Assembly: GCA_016781105.1 (NCBI GenBank)
Contig: JADDRA010000068.1
Span: 1 to 34,780 of the forward strand
Source: Actinomycetota bacterium
GTDB taxonomy: Bacteria > Actinomycetota > Acidimicrobiia > Acidimicrobiales > CADCSY01
Length of the DNA stretch: 34,780 bases
Direction of reading: 5' to 3'
The notes beneath the pieces were generated by a model. That model worked only from the letters and a program-made list of their open reading frames with translations. It did not search any database and had not been told where the DNA came from. Every line of letters starts with the position of its first letter. Position 1 is the first letter of the stretch. The position numbers were made by a program, and so were the translations under genes. Positions 23,566-31,278 of the stretch are shown here, in pieces.

Positions 23566-24570
23566 GTGGACCCCCGCCAGTTCCTGCGTGCATCCCGAGT
23601 GGTCATCGTGGCCGGGAAGGGCGGTGTGGGCAAGACGACCGTGGCCGCCGCCCTGGCCCGCATGGCTGCCCGCCAGGGGCTGAGCACCCTGGTGGTGCAG
23701 GTGGAGCGGGCGTCGGGGCTGGCCCGGCTGTTCGGCCGCCCGCCCCTGACCTACGTGGAGTCGACCCTGGCGCCCGCGGCCGGGACCATCGCCGAGGTGC
23801 GGGGCCGCACCATCACCCCCGACGATGCCCTGCTCGAGTACCTCGAGGACCACGGCCTGCGGCGCATCTCCCGGCGCCTGGTCTCCACCGGCGCCATGGA
23901 CGTGGTGTCGACGGCCGCCCCGGGCATCAAGGACATCCTCATCCTCGGCAAGGTCAAGGCCCTGGAACGCAGCGAGGCCGCCGATCTCATCGTGGTCGAC
24001 GCCCCCGCCGCGGGCCACGCCATCACCTTCCTGCTCTCGGTGCGGGGCCTGCTCGACGCGGTACGGGTGGGCCCCATCAACGCCCAGGCCCGGGACGTCC
24101 TGGAGCTGTTGAGCGACCCGGCCCGATGCTCGGTCGTGCTCGTCACCCTGCCCGAGGAGACGCCGGTCAACGAGGCGGTGGAGACCGCCTTCACCCTCGA
24201 GGACCGGGTGGGCGTGAGCCTGGGGCCCGTGGTGGTCAACGGGCTGTACCCCCTGCTGCCCGGGCTCGACATCGACCCCGTCGAGGCCGCCGAGGCGGCG
24301 GGCACGTCGCTGCGCCCGGGCGAGGCCGAGGCCCTGGCCGAGGCAGCCGCCTTCCGGCGGGACCGCCAGGCGCTCCAGCAGGCCCAGCTCGAGCGCCTCG
24401 ACGAGCGCCTTCCCATCCCCCGCCTGGGCCTGCCCTTCGTGTTCAGCGCCGAGCTCGGACCCTCCCACGTCGACCTCCTGGCCGCCGCCCTGCTCGACGG
24501 CGTCGTCGGGCTGGCTGACGGTCCGACCGAGAGTCCGGTGCGCGCGCCGGCGGAGGGGTCTCCATCGTGA
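23566..24570 (+). CDS. ArsA/GET3-family ATPase (first of a pair)
   Basis: A 334-residue SIMIBI ATPase. Deviant Walker A AGKGGVGKTT at 16-25, then a VQVERASGLARLFG switch-like region, LIVVDAPAAGHAITFL as the Walker B/switch II equivalent and VVVNGLYPLLPG near the nucleotide-base site. It resembles the first protein of the Rv3679/Rv3680-type pairs of actinobacteria (anion-transporting ATPase family, GET3-like), thought to act as a heteromer on membrane or envelope processes. No metal-binding CxxC of arsenite pumps or of GET3 is seen. GTG 23566 has a GAGAGGAAG sequence upstream. The TGA overlaps the GTG of the second ATPase (GTGA). Confidence 0.85.
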   Translation: MDPRQFLRASRVVIVAGKGGVGKTTVAAALARMAARQGLSTLVVQVERASGLARLFGRPPLTYVESTLAPAAGTIAEVRGRTITPDDALLEYLEDHGLRRISRRLVSTGAMDVVSTAAPGIKDILILGKVKALERSEAADLIVVDAPAAGHAITFLLSVRGLLDAVRVGPINAQARDVLELLSDPARCSVVLVTLPEETPVNEAVETAFTLEDRVGVSLGPVVVNGLYPLLPGLDIDPVEAAEAAGTSLRPGEAEALAEAAAFRRDRQALQQAQLERLDERLPIPRLGLPFVFSAELGPSHVDLLAAALLDGVVGLADGPTESPVRAPAEGSPS

Positions 24571-25658
24571 GCGGTGGCGCCGGGCTGGCCGAGCTGGTCG
24601 AGGGGGCCGGGATCCTGGTGTGCTGCGGCTCGGGCGGGGTGGGCAAGACCACCACGGCCGCCGCCCTGGCCCTGCGGGGCGCCCGGCTCGGTCGCCGCGC
24701 CGTGGTGGTGACCATCGACCCGGCTAAGCGCCTGGCCGACACCCTCGGGCTGGGGTCGCTCACCAATACGCCGAGGCGCATCGACGGTGACTGGGACGGT
24801 GAGCTGTGGGCGATGATGCTCGACACCAAGTCGACCTTCGACGACCTGGTGGCCAAGCACAGCGCCGACGCCGAGCAGGCCCGGCGCATCCTGTCCAACC
24901 GCTTCTACCGCAACATCTCCAGCGCCTTGTCGGGCACCCAGGAGTACATGGCCGGCGAGAAGCTCTACGAGCTGCACGAGGAGGCCGACTTCGACCTGGT
25001 GGTGGTCGACACCCCGCCCACGCGCAACGCCCTGGACTTCATCGACGCCTCCCGGCGCCTCACCAACTTCCTCGACCACCGCCTCTACCGGATGCTCATG
25101 AGCCCCACCCGGGCCTACCTGCGGGCCGTCAACCTGGCGGCCCAGGCCTTCGTGCGCACGGTGTCCAAGGTGGTCGGCGGCGAGGTGCTCGACGACGCCC
25201 TGGCCTTCTTCGGCGCCTTCGAGGGCATGGAGGAGGGCTTCCGGGACCGGGCCACCCGGGTGCAGGCCCTGCTGGTCGACCCGGCCACCGCCTTCGTGCT
25301 GGTGGCCTCCCCCCGGACCGACACGGTCGCCGAGGCGTCGTTCTTCGCCGACAAGCTGGCCGAGTCGGGGATCTCGGTGGCGGCCCTGATCGTCAACCGC
25401 CTGCACCCACGGTTCGGCAAGGGGCGACCCGAAGCCGACCGGGCCCGGGGCCGGACCCTGGCCGGCAGCGCCCTGGGCTCGCTGTTCACCAACCTGGGCG
25501 ACCTGCGGGCCATGGCCGAGGCGGAGGAGGCCACCCTGGTCGAGCTCAGTGCCCAGGTGGTGCCCGCCCCGGTGGTGCGGGTGCCCCTCCTGGTCGACGA
25601 CGTGCACGACCTCGACACCCTGGCCCGCATCACCGGCCACCTGTTCCCGACCGGCTGA
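24567..25658 (+). CDS. ArsA/GET3-family ATPase (second of a pair)
   Basis: A 363-residue ATPase. Walker A GSGGVGKTT at 21-29, VVVTIDPAKRLADTLGL as the A-loop/switch I equivalent, FDLVVVDTPPTRNALDF as switch II. The central helical region (AGEKLYELHEEADF, FFGAFEGMEEGFRDRA) is larger than that of its partner and fits the Rv3680-type subunit. The C-terminal AALIVNRLHPRF contains the usual Asn of the adenine pocket. Start GTG 24567 overlaps the previous stop and has GGAGG 11 nt upstream. A strong hairpin 4 bp after the stop probably ends the operon. Confidence 0.88.
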   Translation: MSGGAGLAELVEGAGILVCCGSGGVGKTTTAAALALRGARLGRRAVVVTIDPAKRLADTLGLGSLTNTPRRIDGDWDGELWAMMLDTKSTFDDLVAKHSADAEQARRILSNRFYRNISSALSGTQEYMAGEKLYELHEEADFDLVVVDTPPTRNALDFIDASRRLTNFLDHRLYRMLMSPTRAYLRAVNLAAQAFVRTVSKVVGGEVLDDALAFFGAFEGMEEGFRDRATRVQALLVDPATAFVLVASPRTDTVAEASFFADKLAESGISVAALIVNRLHPRFGKGRPEADRARGRTLAGSALGSLFTNLGDLRAMAEAEEATLVELSAQVVPAPVVRVPLLVDDVHDLDTLARITGHLFPTG

Positions 25659-25661
25659 CGC

Positions 25662-25704
25662 GCGCCCCCTGGTTTTGGCCGCAGGCCACCTCTGGAGGGG
25701 GCGC
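25662..25704. terminator. Bidirectional terminator hairpin between convergent genes
   Basis: GCGCCCCCT (25662-25670) pairs with AGGGGGCGC (25696-25704), 9 bp, and encloses a smaller stem TGGCC (25676-25680) with GGCCA (25684-25688). It fills the whole gap between the ATPase stop and the STAS gene's stop. Confidence 0.7.
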
Positions 25705-26064
25705 TCAGCTCCCCGTGTCGGAGGGGGCGCCGTTGGCGAGGGCCGCAGCGGCGCTGGCCTCATCGTCGGAGACCGACGCCACCCGGTCGAAGCCGGTGGT
25801 GTGGAGCAGGCGGGCCACCGCCGGGCGGGCGCCGTAGACGGCGACGTCGCCTCCCGCCTCGCGGGCCCGGCGGACCCCCCCGATGAGTGCGCCCAGGCCG
25901 GCGGAGTCGAGGAAAGGGACGCCCGAGAGGTCGATGACCAGGCGCTGGCTGCCCCCGAGCTCGGTGAGGACCTCCCGGAACTGGCCCACGGTGAAGGCGT
26001 CGAGCTCACCCACGGGACGGCACACGGTGTACTCGCCGGTCTCGTCGACGTTGATCTCGAGCAC
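25705..26064 (-). CDS. STAS-domain anti-anti-sigma factor-like protein
   Basis: A 119-residue single-domain STAS protein (SpoIIAA/RsbV type). In this family an anti-sigma kinase phosphorylates a conserved Ser, and the unphosphorylated form binds that kinase to release a sigma factor. The core RLVIDLSGVPFLDSAGLGAL contains the expected D-S-A-G with the target Ser, preceded by PVGELDAFTVGQFREVL. The C-terminal 15 residues are an Ala/Ser-rich tail. The GTG at 26064 has GGAGG 8 nt upstream. It is divergent from a lone receiver protein over 95 bp. No cognate kinase or sigma gene is in the window. Confidence 0.88.
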   Translation of the reverse strand: MLEINVDETGEYTVCRPVGELDAFTVGQFREVLTELGGSQRLVIDLSGVPFLDSAGLGALIGGVRRAREAGGDVAVYGARPAVARLLHTTGFDRVASVSDDEASAAAALANGAPSDTGS

Positions 26065-26145
26065 GGGACCTCCAGGGGTGGCGGGGACGAGGGCAGGGAG
26101 CGCCGGGGCGACACCCTACTCGCCGGGGCCTGGCGAACCGACGGG

Positions 26146-26151
26146 TACGAT
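26146..26151 (+). promoter_or_regulatory. -10 box TACGAT for the receiver-domain gene
   Basis: TACGAT ends 8 nt before the ATG at 26160. No Shine-Dalgarno sequence is visible between them. Confidence 0.4.
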
Positions 26152-26159
26152 CGCCTGCC

Positions 26160-26588
26160 ATGGCCGACCTCCTCGTAGCCAGCGATGCCGACTGGATCAT
26201 CAACGAGGTCACGGCCGGCGTCGGCGGGCCCGACATCGAGGTGCGCAGCGTGAACGCCGGCCTCGACGTGCTCCCCGCCGTTCTGGAGCGCCTCCCCGAC
26301 CTGGTCGTGCTCGACCTGCAGATCGGCAACATGGGCGGCATGGCGGCCTGCCTCCACCTCCGCCTGGAGGAGGGGGCCGGGCGGGTGGGCCACGTTCCCG
26401 TGCTCATGCTCCTCGATCGCCGGGCCGACGTCTTCCTGGCCCGGCGCTCCGGCGCCGAGGGGTGGTTGATCAAGCCGCTCGACCCCCTCCGCCTGCGCCG
26501 GGCGGTGCGAGCCCTGCTGGCCGGCGACACCTACTTCGACCCCACCGACGCGCCGAGCGCCCGCGCCGCCCCGGTGGTGCCCGGGTAG
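26160..26588 (+). CDS. Stand-alone response-regulator receiver protein
   Basis: A 142-residue CheY-like protein without an output domain. The phosphorylation site lies in DLVVLDLQIGNMGG; the N-terminal acidic positions are in ASDADW; the conserved Lys is in EGWLIKPLDPLRLRRAV. Position 84-88 reads VLMLLDRRAD, where the usual Thr/Ser of the T-loop is Leu, so the switch may be atypical. The C-terminal 20 residues are Pro/Ala-rich. It is divergent from the STAS gene and ends 12 bp before tRNA-Pro. A role with the STAS protein in a partner-switching pathway is plausible from position but not shown. Confidence 0.8.
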   Translation: MADLLVASDADWIINEVTAGVGGPDIEVRSVNAGLDVLPAVLERLPDLVVLDLQIGNMGGMAACLHLRLEEGAGRVGHVPVLMLLDRRADVFLARRSGAEGWLIKPLDPLRLRRAVRALLAGDTYFDPTDAPSARAAPVVPG

Positions 26589-26600
26589 GCTCGGCGGCTC

Positions 26601-26678
26601 CGGGAAGTGGCGCAGCTTGGTTAGCGCGCAGCGTTCGGGACGCTGAGGTCGCGGGTTCGAATCCCGCCTTCCCGACCA
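26601..26678 (+). tRNA. tRNA-Pro (anticodon CGG)
   Basis: A complete cloverleaf. The acceptor stem CGGGAAG (26601-26607) pairs with CTTCCCG (26668-26674). The anticodon stem CAGCG/CGCTG encloses the loop TTCGGGA, giving anticodon CGG for codon CCG. The T-arm GCGGG-TTCGAAT-CCCGC is perfect. Discriminator A and an encoded CCA (26676-26678) follow. Accessory genes begin right after it, so its 3' end is a likely integration target. Confidence 0.97.
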
Positions 26679-26735
26679 GAAAGCCGCTGGTCACGGCGGT
26701 GCGCCACCGAGCGTGCTGGCCGAGAAGTCGGATTC

Positions 26736-26755
26736 AGACCACAGATAGACCACAG
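26736..26755. repeat. Short direct repeat downstream of tRNA-Pro
   Basis: AGACCACAG occurs at 26736-26744 and 26747-26755, an 11-bp period. It lies in the 214-bp gap between tRNA-Pro and the antitoxin gene, which otherwise shows no gene. It could be an integrase arm site, an unproven suggestion. Confidence 0.35.
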
Positions 26756-26880
26756 CCGTTGCGGCCACATGCGGGCATGAACGGTGACTGACGGACATTC
26801 GTGGACCGTCGCCAGGTGCAATGAACCCGGCGGCAAGCGGCAGCGTGGAGGAAAGAGGAGAGGTCGTCACAGACCCTCCC

Positions 26881-26886
26881 TATGCT
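26881..26886 (+). promoter_or_regulatory. -10 box TATGCT for the antitoxin-like gene
   Basis: TATGCT ends 6 nt before the ATG at 26893. This favours that ATG over the in-frame ATG at 26821. Confidence 0.5.
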
Positions 26887-26892
26887 CGTACG

Positions 26893-27555
26893 ATGGCCAA
26901 CGTGACGAGTTCGCTGATCGGGCGGGGCATCTACGACCCGACCGAAGCGGCACGCCTCGTCAGGGTTCACCCCGACACGCTTGATCGCTGGACTACCGGC
27001 AAGCGCCCCTTGGTGACGCCCGCCTTTGAGCGATTCTTCGACTTCGAAGACCTCGTGAGTCTGCTTGTGATCGCAGAACTGTGGAGGCGCGGCGTGCAAA
27101 CGAGTGAGATCCGCCGGGGTGTCGAGGTTCTCGCGGAGGTGCTGGATGTCGATCGCCCGCTCGCCCATATCGATGCGCCCAAGCGCCTTGCGACCGTTGG
27201 ACGATCGTTTTTCGCCAACATCGACCAGTGGGCTGATGCCGGCAGAGGGTTTCAGCTGGCTTTCCAGCCGATGATTGAGCCAGTCCTGCGACCGCTCGAG
27301 TACGACACTCACGGCATGGCGCACCTGTGGCGACCGCTCGACCGTGTGGCCGTGACGCCTGAGGTCCAGGCAGGCACTCCTTGCGTCGAGGCGACCCGTG
27401 TGCCGACCACGACCATCGATGGCTTGGTTCGCGTCGGCGAGGACGTCGAGGACATCGCCTTCGACCTCGATCTGGAGATCGACCAGATCGAAGCCGCCCT
27501 GAGATTCGAGGCCGCCCTGGGCAACCGGCTTCTCGGCCAGAAGACATTCGCCTAG
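26893..27555 (+). CDS. DUF433-type antitoxin with N-terminal HTH domain
   Basis: A 220-residue protein. The N-terminus (IYDPTEAARLVRVHPDTLDR, WTTGKRPLVTP) looks like a MerR/excisionase-type helix-turn-helix. The C-terminus (PEVQAGTPCVEATRVPTTTI, DGLVRVGEDVEDIAFDLDLE) is a DUF433 domain, a winged helix found in antitoxins of PIN-like toxin pairs. It probably represses its own operon and neutralises the PIN-like protein downstream. Codon use is less GC-biased than that of flanking chromosomal genes, consistent with acquisition. The TAG is followed 1 nt later by an AGGAGG Shine-Dalgarno for the next gene. The start is set by the TATGCT box. Confidence 0.75.
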   Translation: MANVTSSLIGRGIYDPTEAARLVRVHPDTLDRWTTGKRPLVTPAFERFFDFEDLVSLLVIAELWRRGVQTSEIRRGVEVLAEVLDVDRPLAHIDAPKRLATVGRSFFANIDQWADAGRGFQLAFQPMIEPVLRPLEYDTHGMAHLWRPLDRVAVTPEVQAGTPCVEATRVPTTTIDGLVRVGEDVEDIAFDLDLEIDQIEAALRFEAALGNRLLGQKTFA

Positions 27556-27570
27556 CAGGAGGGTCGCACC

Positions 27571-28065
27571 ACGCCGGCGCGACCAGCGATCAGGCTCCTT
27601 TTCGACGAACTGCTCTCATGGCGTGTCGCCAGCGCTCTTCGGGAGCTTGGCATCCGAGCCAGCCACGTCGGTCACGAGGGGGACAAGGCACCTCCGCGAG
27701 GTTCCAGTGACGCCGTCGTGCTGGAGCACGCACGGACGACGAATCAGGTCGTCGTCACGTCGAACCACGACATGATCCTGCTCTGCGCGGAGGAGAACGA
27801 GTCGGTCATCTGGATCGACCCGCGGGGCCGTCAGCTCAAGCGCACGGAGTTCGTGCCGCTCGTGTTCGGGCGCGTCGAGGAGTGGCAGGAGCTGCTCGCC
27901 GCCGCAGATGGCCCGATCTGCGTTCACGTCATGCGCACGAGGACGGAGGTGCTCGAACTCGATCGAGCCCGGCAACTGGTCCTGCAACGGATGCGGCGCC
28001 TACAAGCGCGCAAGCGAGCTCAGGCGCGCAAGCAGTCACCAGGACCGAGTCTCGAAGGGACATGA
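27571..28065 (+). CDS. PIN-like (DUF5615-type) toxin with no ATG/GTG/TTG start; likely ACG start
   Basis: The frame after the antitoxin stop encodes a PIN-like protein: IRLLFDELLSWRVASALREL, GIRASHVGHEGDKAP, SSDAVVLEHARTTNQVVVTS and NHDMILL. These match the DUF5615 pattern (RLLFDENLS, ALRELG, LVTxDxDF-like), including the first catalytic Asp. No ATG, GTG or TTG lies upstream of IRLLFDE in frame. AGGAGGG (27557-27563) is positioned 8 nt before an in-frame ACG at 27571. An ATG-to-ACG change would give this arrangement; translation from ACG would be weak, or the toxin is dead. A later in-frame GTG at 27718 would lose the catalytic N-terminus. 164 residues if started at 27571; the tail is Arg/Lys/Gln-rich. 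Confidence 0.65.
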   Translation, partial: TPARPAIRLLFDELLSWRVASALRELGIRASHVGHEGDKAPPRGSSDAVVLEHARTTNQVVVTSNHDMILLCAEENESVIWIDPRGRQLKRTEFVPLVFGRVEEWQELLAAADGPICVHVMRTRTEVLELDRARQLVLQRMRRLQARKRAQARKQSPGPSLEGT

Positions 28066-28123
28066 GCGTCGATTACCGGTCGTAGCGAGCTTCGTCGTAA
28101 CCAAGGTCCAGCGACCGGGACAC

Positions 28124-28180
28124 GAATCTTGAGATTCCTCGCGAAATTTTCCCCCGCTCGTCGGCCTAGTAAGGCATAGG
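28124..28180. other. Candidate origin of transfer upstream of the relaxase
   Basis: The 172-bp gap before the relaxase is the most AT-rich stretch around. It holds a perfect 6-bp inverted repeat GAATCT/AGATTC (28124-28129, 28132-28137), an A/T run GCGAAATTTTCCCCC (28141-28155), and a second small repeat CCTA/TAGG (28165-28168, 28177-28180). MobF relaxases usually nick next to such repeats close to their own gene. No nic consensus was identified. Confidence 0.35.
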
Positions 28181-28237
28181 ACAGGACCGAACCCACTCCG
28201 TACAGACGAGTGCATTGCCGCCGGAGGGTCGCCGGCG

Positions 28238-30934
28238 GTGATGCGGGTGACGACTATCAAGTCCCGCGGGCACGGGGTGGAGGCCACCGTCGCCTACTAC
28301 GCCGGGCTGGCCGCCGACCAGGCCCGCCAGGGTGGCCGCAGCCGGGGACCGATCGACTACTACCTCGACCCAGCCGAACCGCCCGGGCGGTGGTGGGGCG
28401 ACGGCCGGGACGGCCTGGGCCTGGGTGCCGAGGTGGCGCCCGAGGAGCTGGAGGCCTTGCTCACCGCGCGCCACCCGGTCACCCGCGAGCGCCTGGGTCG
28501 GGGCTACGGCCCTGACTCGGCCCGGGGCTTCGACGCCACCTTCTCGGCCCCCAAGTCGGTGTCGGTGCTGTGGGCCCTGGCCGACGACCCCTTCGTGCGC
28601 GCCGAGGTCGCCGCCGCCCACGACAGCGCGGTGGACGCCGCCCTGTCCTGGTTCGCCGGTCACGGCTCGGTGACCCGCCGGGGCACCGACGGCGTCCTCC
28701 AGCTCGACACCAAGGGTCTTGTCGTGGCGGTCTTCCGACAGCACACCAGCAGAAGCGCGGATCCACAGCTGCACACCCACGCCCTCGTCATGGCCAAGGT
28801 CCAGGACGCCGCTGGCGACTGGCTGGCCCTCGACGCCCGGTTCCTGAAGAACCAGCAATGCGGCATCGGCTGGGTCTACGCCTCGGCGCTGCGCTCCGAG
28901 CTCACGGCGCGCCTCGGGCTGGGGTGGGGCGAAGTCGCCAAGGGCCACGCCGACCTCACCGGCGTCCCTGCGCATTTGCTCAAGGTGTTCTCGGCCCGGG
29001 CCGCCCAGGTCAACGCCACCCTGGCCCACTACGTGGCACGCTGGGTCGAGGACCACGACGGGGCCGAGCCCGATGCCCGCACCCTCTACCGCCTGGAGCG
29101 CCGGGCCGCCTTCGACAGCCGCCCGCCCAAGGGGCCGGTGGGCGAGGCCGAGGCCCTGCGGGCCGACTGGCGGGCCCAGGCCGCCGCGGTCGGCGTGGAC
29201 GGCATCACCGTCGACACCACCACCCCCGAGCTACCGGGAATGGCCGCCATTGACCGGGAGGCCGTGGTGGCCGAGGCCCTGGTCCGCGTGAGTACCGAGT
29301 CGAGCACCTGGCTGCACGCCGACGTCTCCCGCCACGTCGCCACCCTGCTCCCCGCCGGCGCCGCTGGCTCGGGCAAGGGCCTCGTAGCCCTGGTCGACGA
29401 GCTGACCGCCCTCGCCGCCGGCCGCTGCGTGGAGCTGCAGCCGGACGTGCCGGCCCACCTGGCCCGGCGCCGGGACGGGCGACCGGTGACCGAGGCGGTA
29501 ACGGAGCGTTGGCTGACCACCGCCGCCGTGCTGGACCAGGAGTCCCGGCTCCTGTCCTGGGCCCACGGCGCCGCCGGACCGGCGCCGGCTGAGCGCGCCG
29601 ACGCCCACGCCGCCGTCGTCGAGGCGATCGCCGGGCACGAGCGTCTGGTGCTGGTGGTGGGCCCGGCCGGAGCAGGCAAGACCACCGCAGTGGGCTCCGC
29701 CGCCCGCCGGCTGGCCCGCCAGGGCCGCCAAGTGCTCGGCCTCGCGCCATCGGGCAAGGCGGCCGACGTGCTGGCAAAGGAGACAGGCTGGCCGGCCACC
29801 ACGCTGGCCAAGCTGCGGGCCGACGCTGGGCGACCGGGCTGGCGGGCGCCTCCGGACGGCACCACGGTGGTGGTGGACGAGGCCGGCATGGCCGGCACCG
29901 ACGACCTCGACGCCCTGGTGACTCTGGTCGAGCGCCATTGCTGGCGCCTGGTGTGCGTGGGCGACCCGGCCCAGCTGCCGGCCGTGGGCCGGGGTGGGAT
30001 GTTCGAGCTGTGGTGCGAGCGCCTGGGAGCCCACCACCTCGGCGAGGTCAGGCGCTTCAACGAACCGTGGCAGGCCCGGGCCAGCCTGGCCCTGCGCCGG
30101 GGGGAACGAGCGGCGGCCGCCGCCTACGCCGCCCACGGGCGCCTCGACACCGTGCATCCGGCCCTGGTGGCCGAGCGGGTGGCCCGGCTCCACCAGGCTG
30201 AGGAGCGCGAGGGCCGCAGCCTGTCGGTCACCACCGCCTCGGCCGGCGTCGCCCAGGACGTCAACGTGGCCATCCAGCGCAAGCGCAACCCCCGTCGGGA
30301 GGGGCCCTGGGTGGCCCTGGCCGACGGCACGGTGTCCTTCGCCGGCGACCGCGTGGCCAGCCGCCGCAACGACCGCATCCGCACCGACGCCGGCACGCCG
30401 GTGCGAAACCGTCACACCTGGGCGGTGGAGGCGGTGGGGGCCGACGGCTCGCTGGTGGTCTCCCATCCCGTCCGGGGCCGGGTTCGGCTGCCGGCGGCCT
30501 ACGTGGCCCGCCACGTGGAGTTGGGCTGGGCCGTGACCGGCTACGGCACGCAGGGCGACACCACCGACACCGGGATCTGCGTGGTGGAGCCCTCGAGCTC
30601 CCGCTCGGGGGTCTACGTGGGCATGACCAGGGGCCGGGGCACCAACCTCGGCCTGGTGCTCGACCCGACCGGCTTGGCTGACCCGGAGGAGGCCTTCGTC
30701 GCCGTCATCGCCCGCCCACCCAACGCCCGCACCGCCCTGGCCGTGCGGGAACGCCTCCGGGGCACGAGGGCTCCCGATTGGGAGGTGCCGGGCCCTGAAG
30801 GCCCGCCCGCGCCGGCCGGGAAGGCGCCCCCGGTGCCCGAACCGGTGCTGGAGGACGATGCGGCCGAGCGCATGCGCCGAAGGCTGCAGCAGCTCACGAG
30901 CCACCGGCCGCGGAGGAGATCGCTCCGGCGCTGA
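28238..30934 (+). CDS. MobF (TrwC-type) conjugative relaxase-helicase
   Basis: An 898-residue protein that would nick and unwind mobilised DNA. The relaxase domain (1-300) has an N-terminal TVAYYAG tyrosine motif, the FDATFSAPKSVSVLWAL core and the metal-binding histidines in QHTSRSADPQLHTHALV (His169, His179, His181). A RecD/TraI-like SF1 helicase follows: Walker A GPAGAGKTT near 475, VVVDEAGM, GDPAQLPAVGRGGMFEL and GYGTQGDTTDTGICVV, YVGMTRGRG. The extreme C-terminus is Pro-rich, then basic. GTG 28238, with GGAGG 9-10 nt upstream, or the adjacent ATG 28241 may start it. No coupling protein, TraG/VirD4 or secretion gene is near, so the element would need a helper to transfer. The gene is fully open, unlike the excisionase that follows. 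Confidence 0.93.
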   Translation: MMRVTTIKSRGHGVEATVAYYAGLAADQARQGGRSRGPIDYYLDPAEPPGRWWGDGRDGLGLGAEVAPEELEALLTARHPVTRERLGRGYGPDSARGFDATFSAPKSVSVLWALADDPFVRAEVAAAHDSAVDAALSWFAGHGSVTRRGTDGVLQLDTKGLVVAVFRQHTSRSADPQLHTHALVMAKVQDAAGDWLALDARFLKNQQCGIGWVYASALRSELTARLGLGWGEVAKGHADLTGVPAHLLKVFSARAAQVNATLAHYVARWVEDHDGAEPDARTLYRLERRAAFDSRPPKGPVGEAEALRADWRAQAAAVGVDGITVDTTTPELPGMAAIDREAVVAEALVRVSTESSTWLHADVSRHVATLLPAGAAGSGKGLVALVDELTALAAGRCVELQPDVPAHLARRRDGRPVTEAVTERWLTTAAVLDQESRLLSWAHGAAGPAPAERADAHAAVVEAIAGHERLVLVVGPAGAGKTTAVGSAARRLARQGRQVLGLAPSGKAADVLAKETGWPATTLAKLRADAGRPGWRAPPDGTTVVVDEAGMAGTDDLDALVTLVERHCWRLVCVGDPAQLPAVGRGGMFELWCERLGAHHLGEVRRFNEPWQARASLALRRGERAAAAAYAAHGRLDTVHPALVAERVARLHQAEEREGRSLSVTTASAGVAQDVNVAIQRKRNPRREGPWVALADGTVSFAGDRVASRRNDRIRTDAGTPVRNRHTWAVEAVGADGSLVVSHPVRGRVRLPAAYVARHVELGWAVTGYGTQGDTTDTGICVVEPSSSRSGVYVGMTRGRGTNLGLVLDPTGLADPEEAFVAVIARPPNARTALAVRERLRGTRAPDWEVPGPEGPPAPAGKAPPVPEPVLEDDAAERMRRRLQQLTSHRPRRRSLRR

Positions 30935-31002
30935 GGAGATACGTCGCGAGATTCATGGTCCTCGACGGCATAGCCAGGGCAACCACCGACCAAGGAGGAG
31001 AC

Positions 31003-31192
31003 ATGCCCCAGCGCACGACCGACCGGCCGCCCTCATCGACCTGCCCGCCGTGGCCGAGCGCCTCGCGTGAACCAGCGCTACGTCCGGCGGCTGGTCGCAG
31101 ACAGGCGCATCCCCGTCATCAAGCTCGGCCGCCTGCTCCGGTTCGACCCCGCTAACATCGAGGAGTTGATCGGCAGGGCCAAGCGTCCCTGA
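31003..31192 (+). pseudogene. Excisionase-like HTH protein with two apparent frameshifts
   Basis: AAGGAGGAGAC precedes an ATG at 31003. Read through two frame changes, the sequence gives MPQRTTDRP, then LIDLPAVAERLA, then VNQRYVRRLVADRRIPVIKL and GRLLRFDPANIEELIGRA, a typical MerR-like excisionase (HTH_17) of about 63 residues. The changes lie near 31030 and 31067. Each has the sign of one lost base. The second is at GCGTGA, where GTG overlaps the TGA, so a coupled restart at 31067 (41 residues) could still express the recognition helix. The integrase follows 87 bp later, the normal xis-int order. Confidence 0.65.
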
Positions 31193-31278
31193 CCACCGGT
31201 ACCCTTCGGCACACGCACTCGGGGCTGGTGCGTTCTCGCAGTCCTCCTCAAGCCATCAGGGTCAGAGGAGGCACGTCC

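Noticed and set aside
23531-23593. Longer NfeD start at ATG 23593
   Set aside because: It would place 21 polar residues before the signal peptide and overlap the divergent ATPase coding start by 28 bp.
26821-26892. Longer antitoxin start at ATG 26821
   Set aside because: The added residues look random and the TATGCT box sits 6 nt before ATG 26893.
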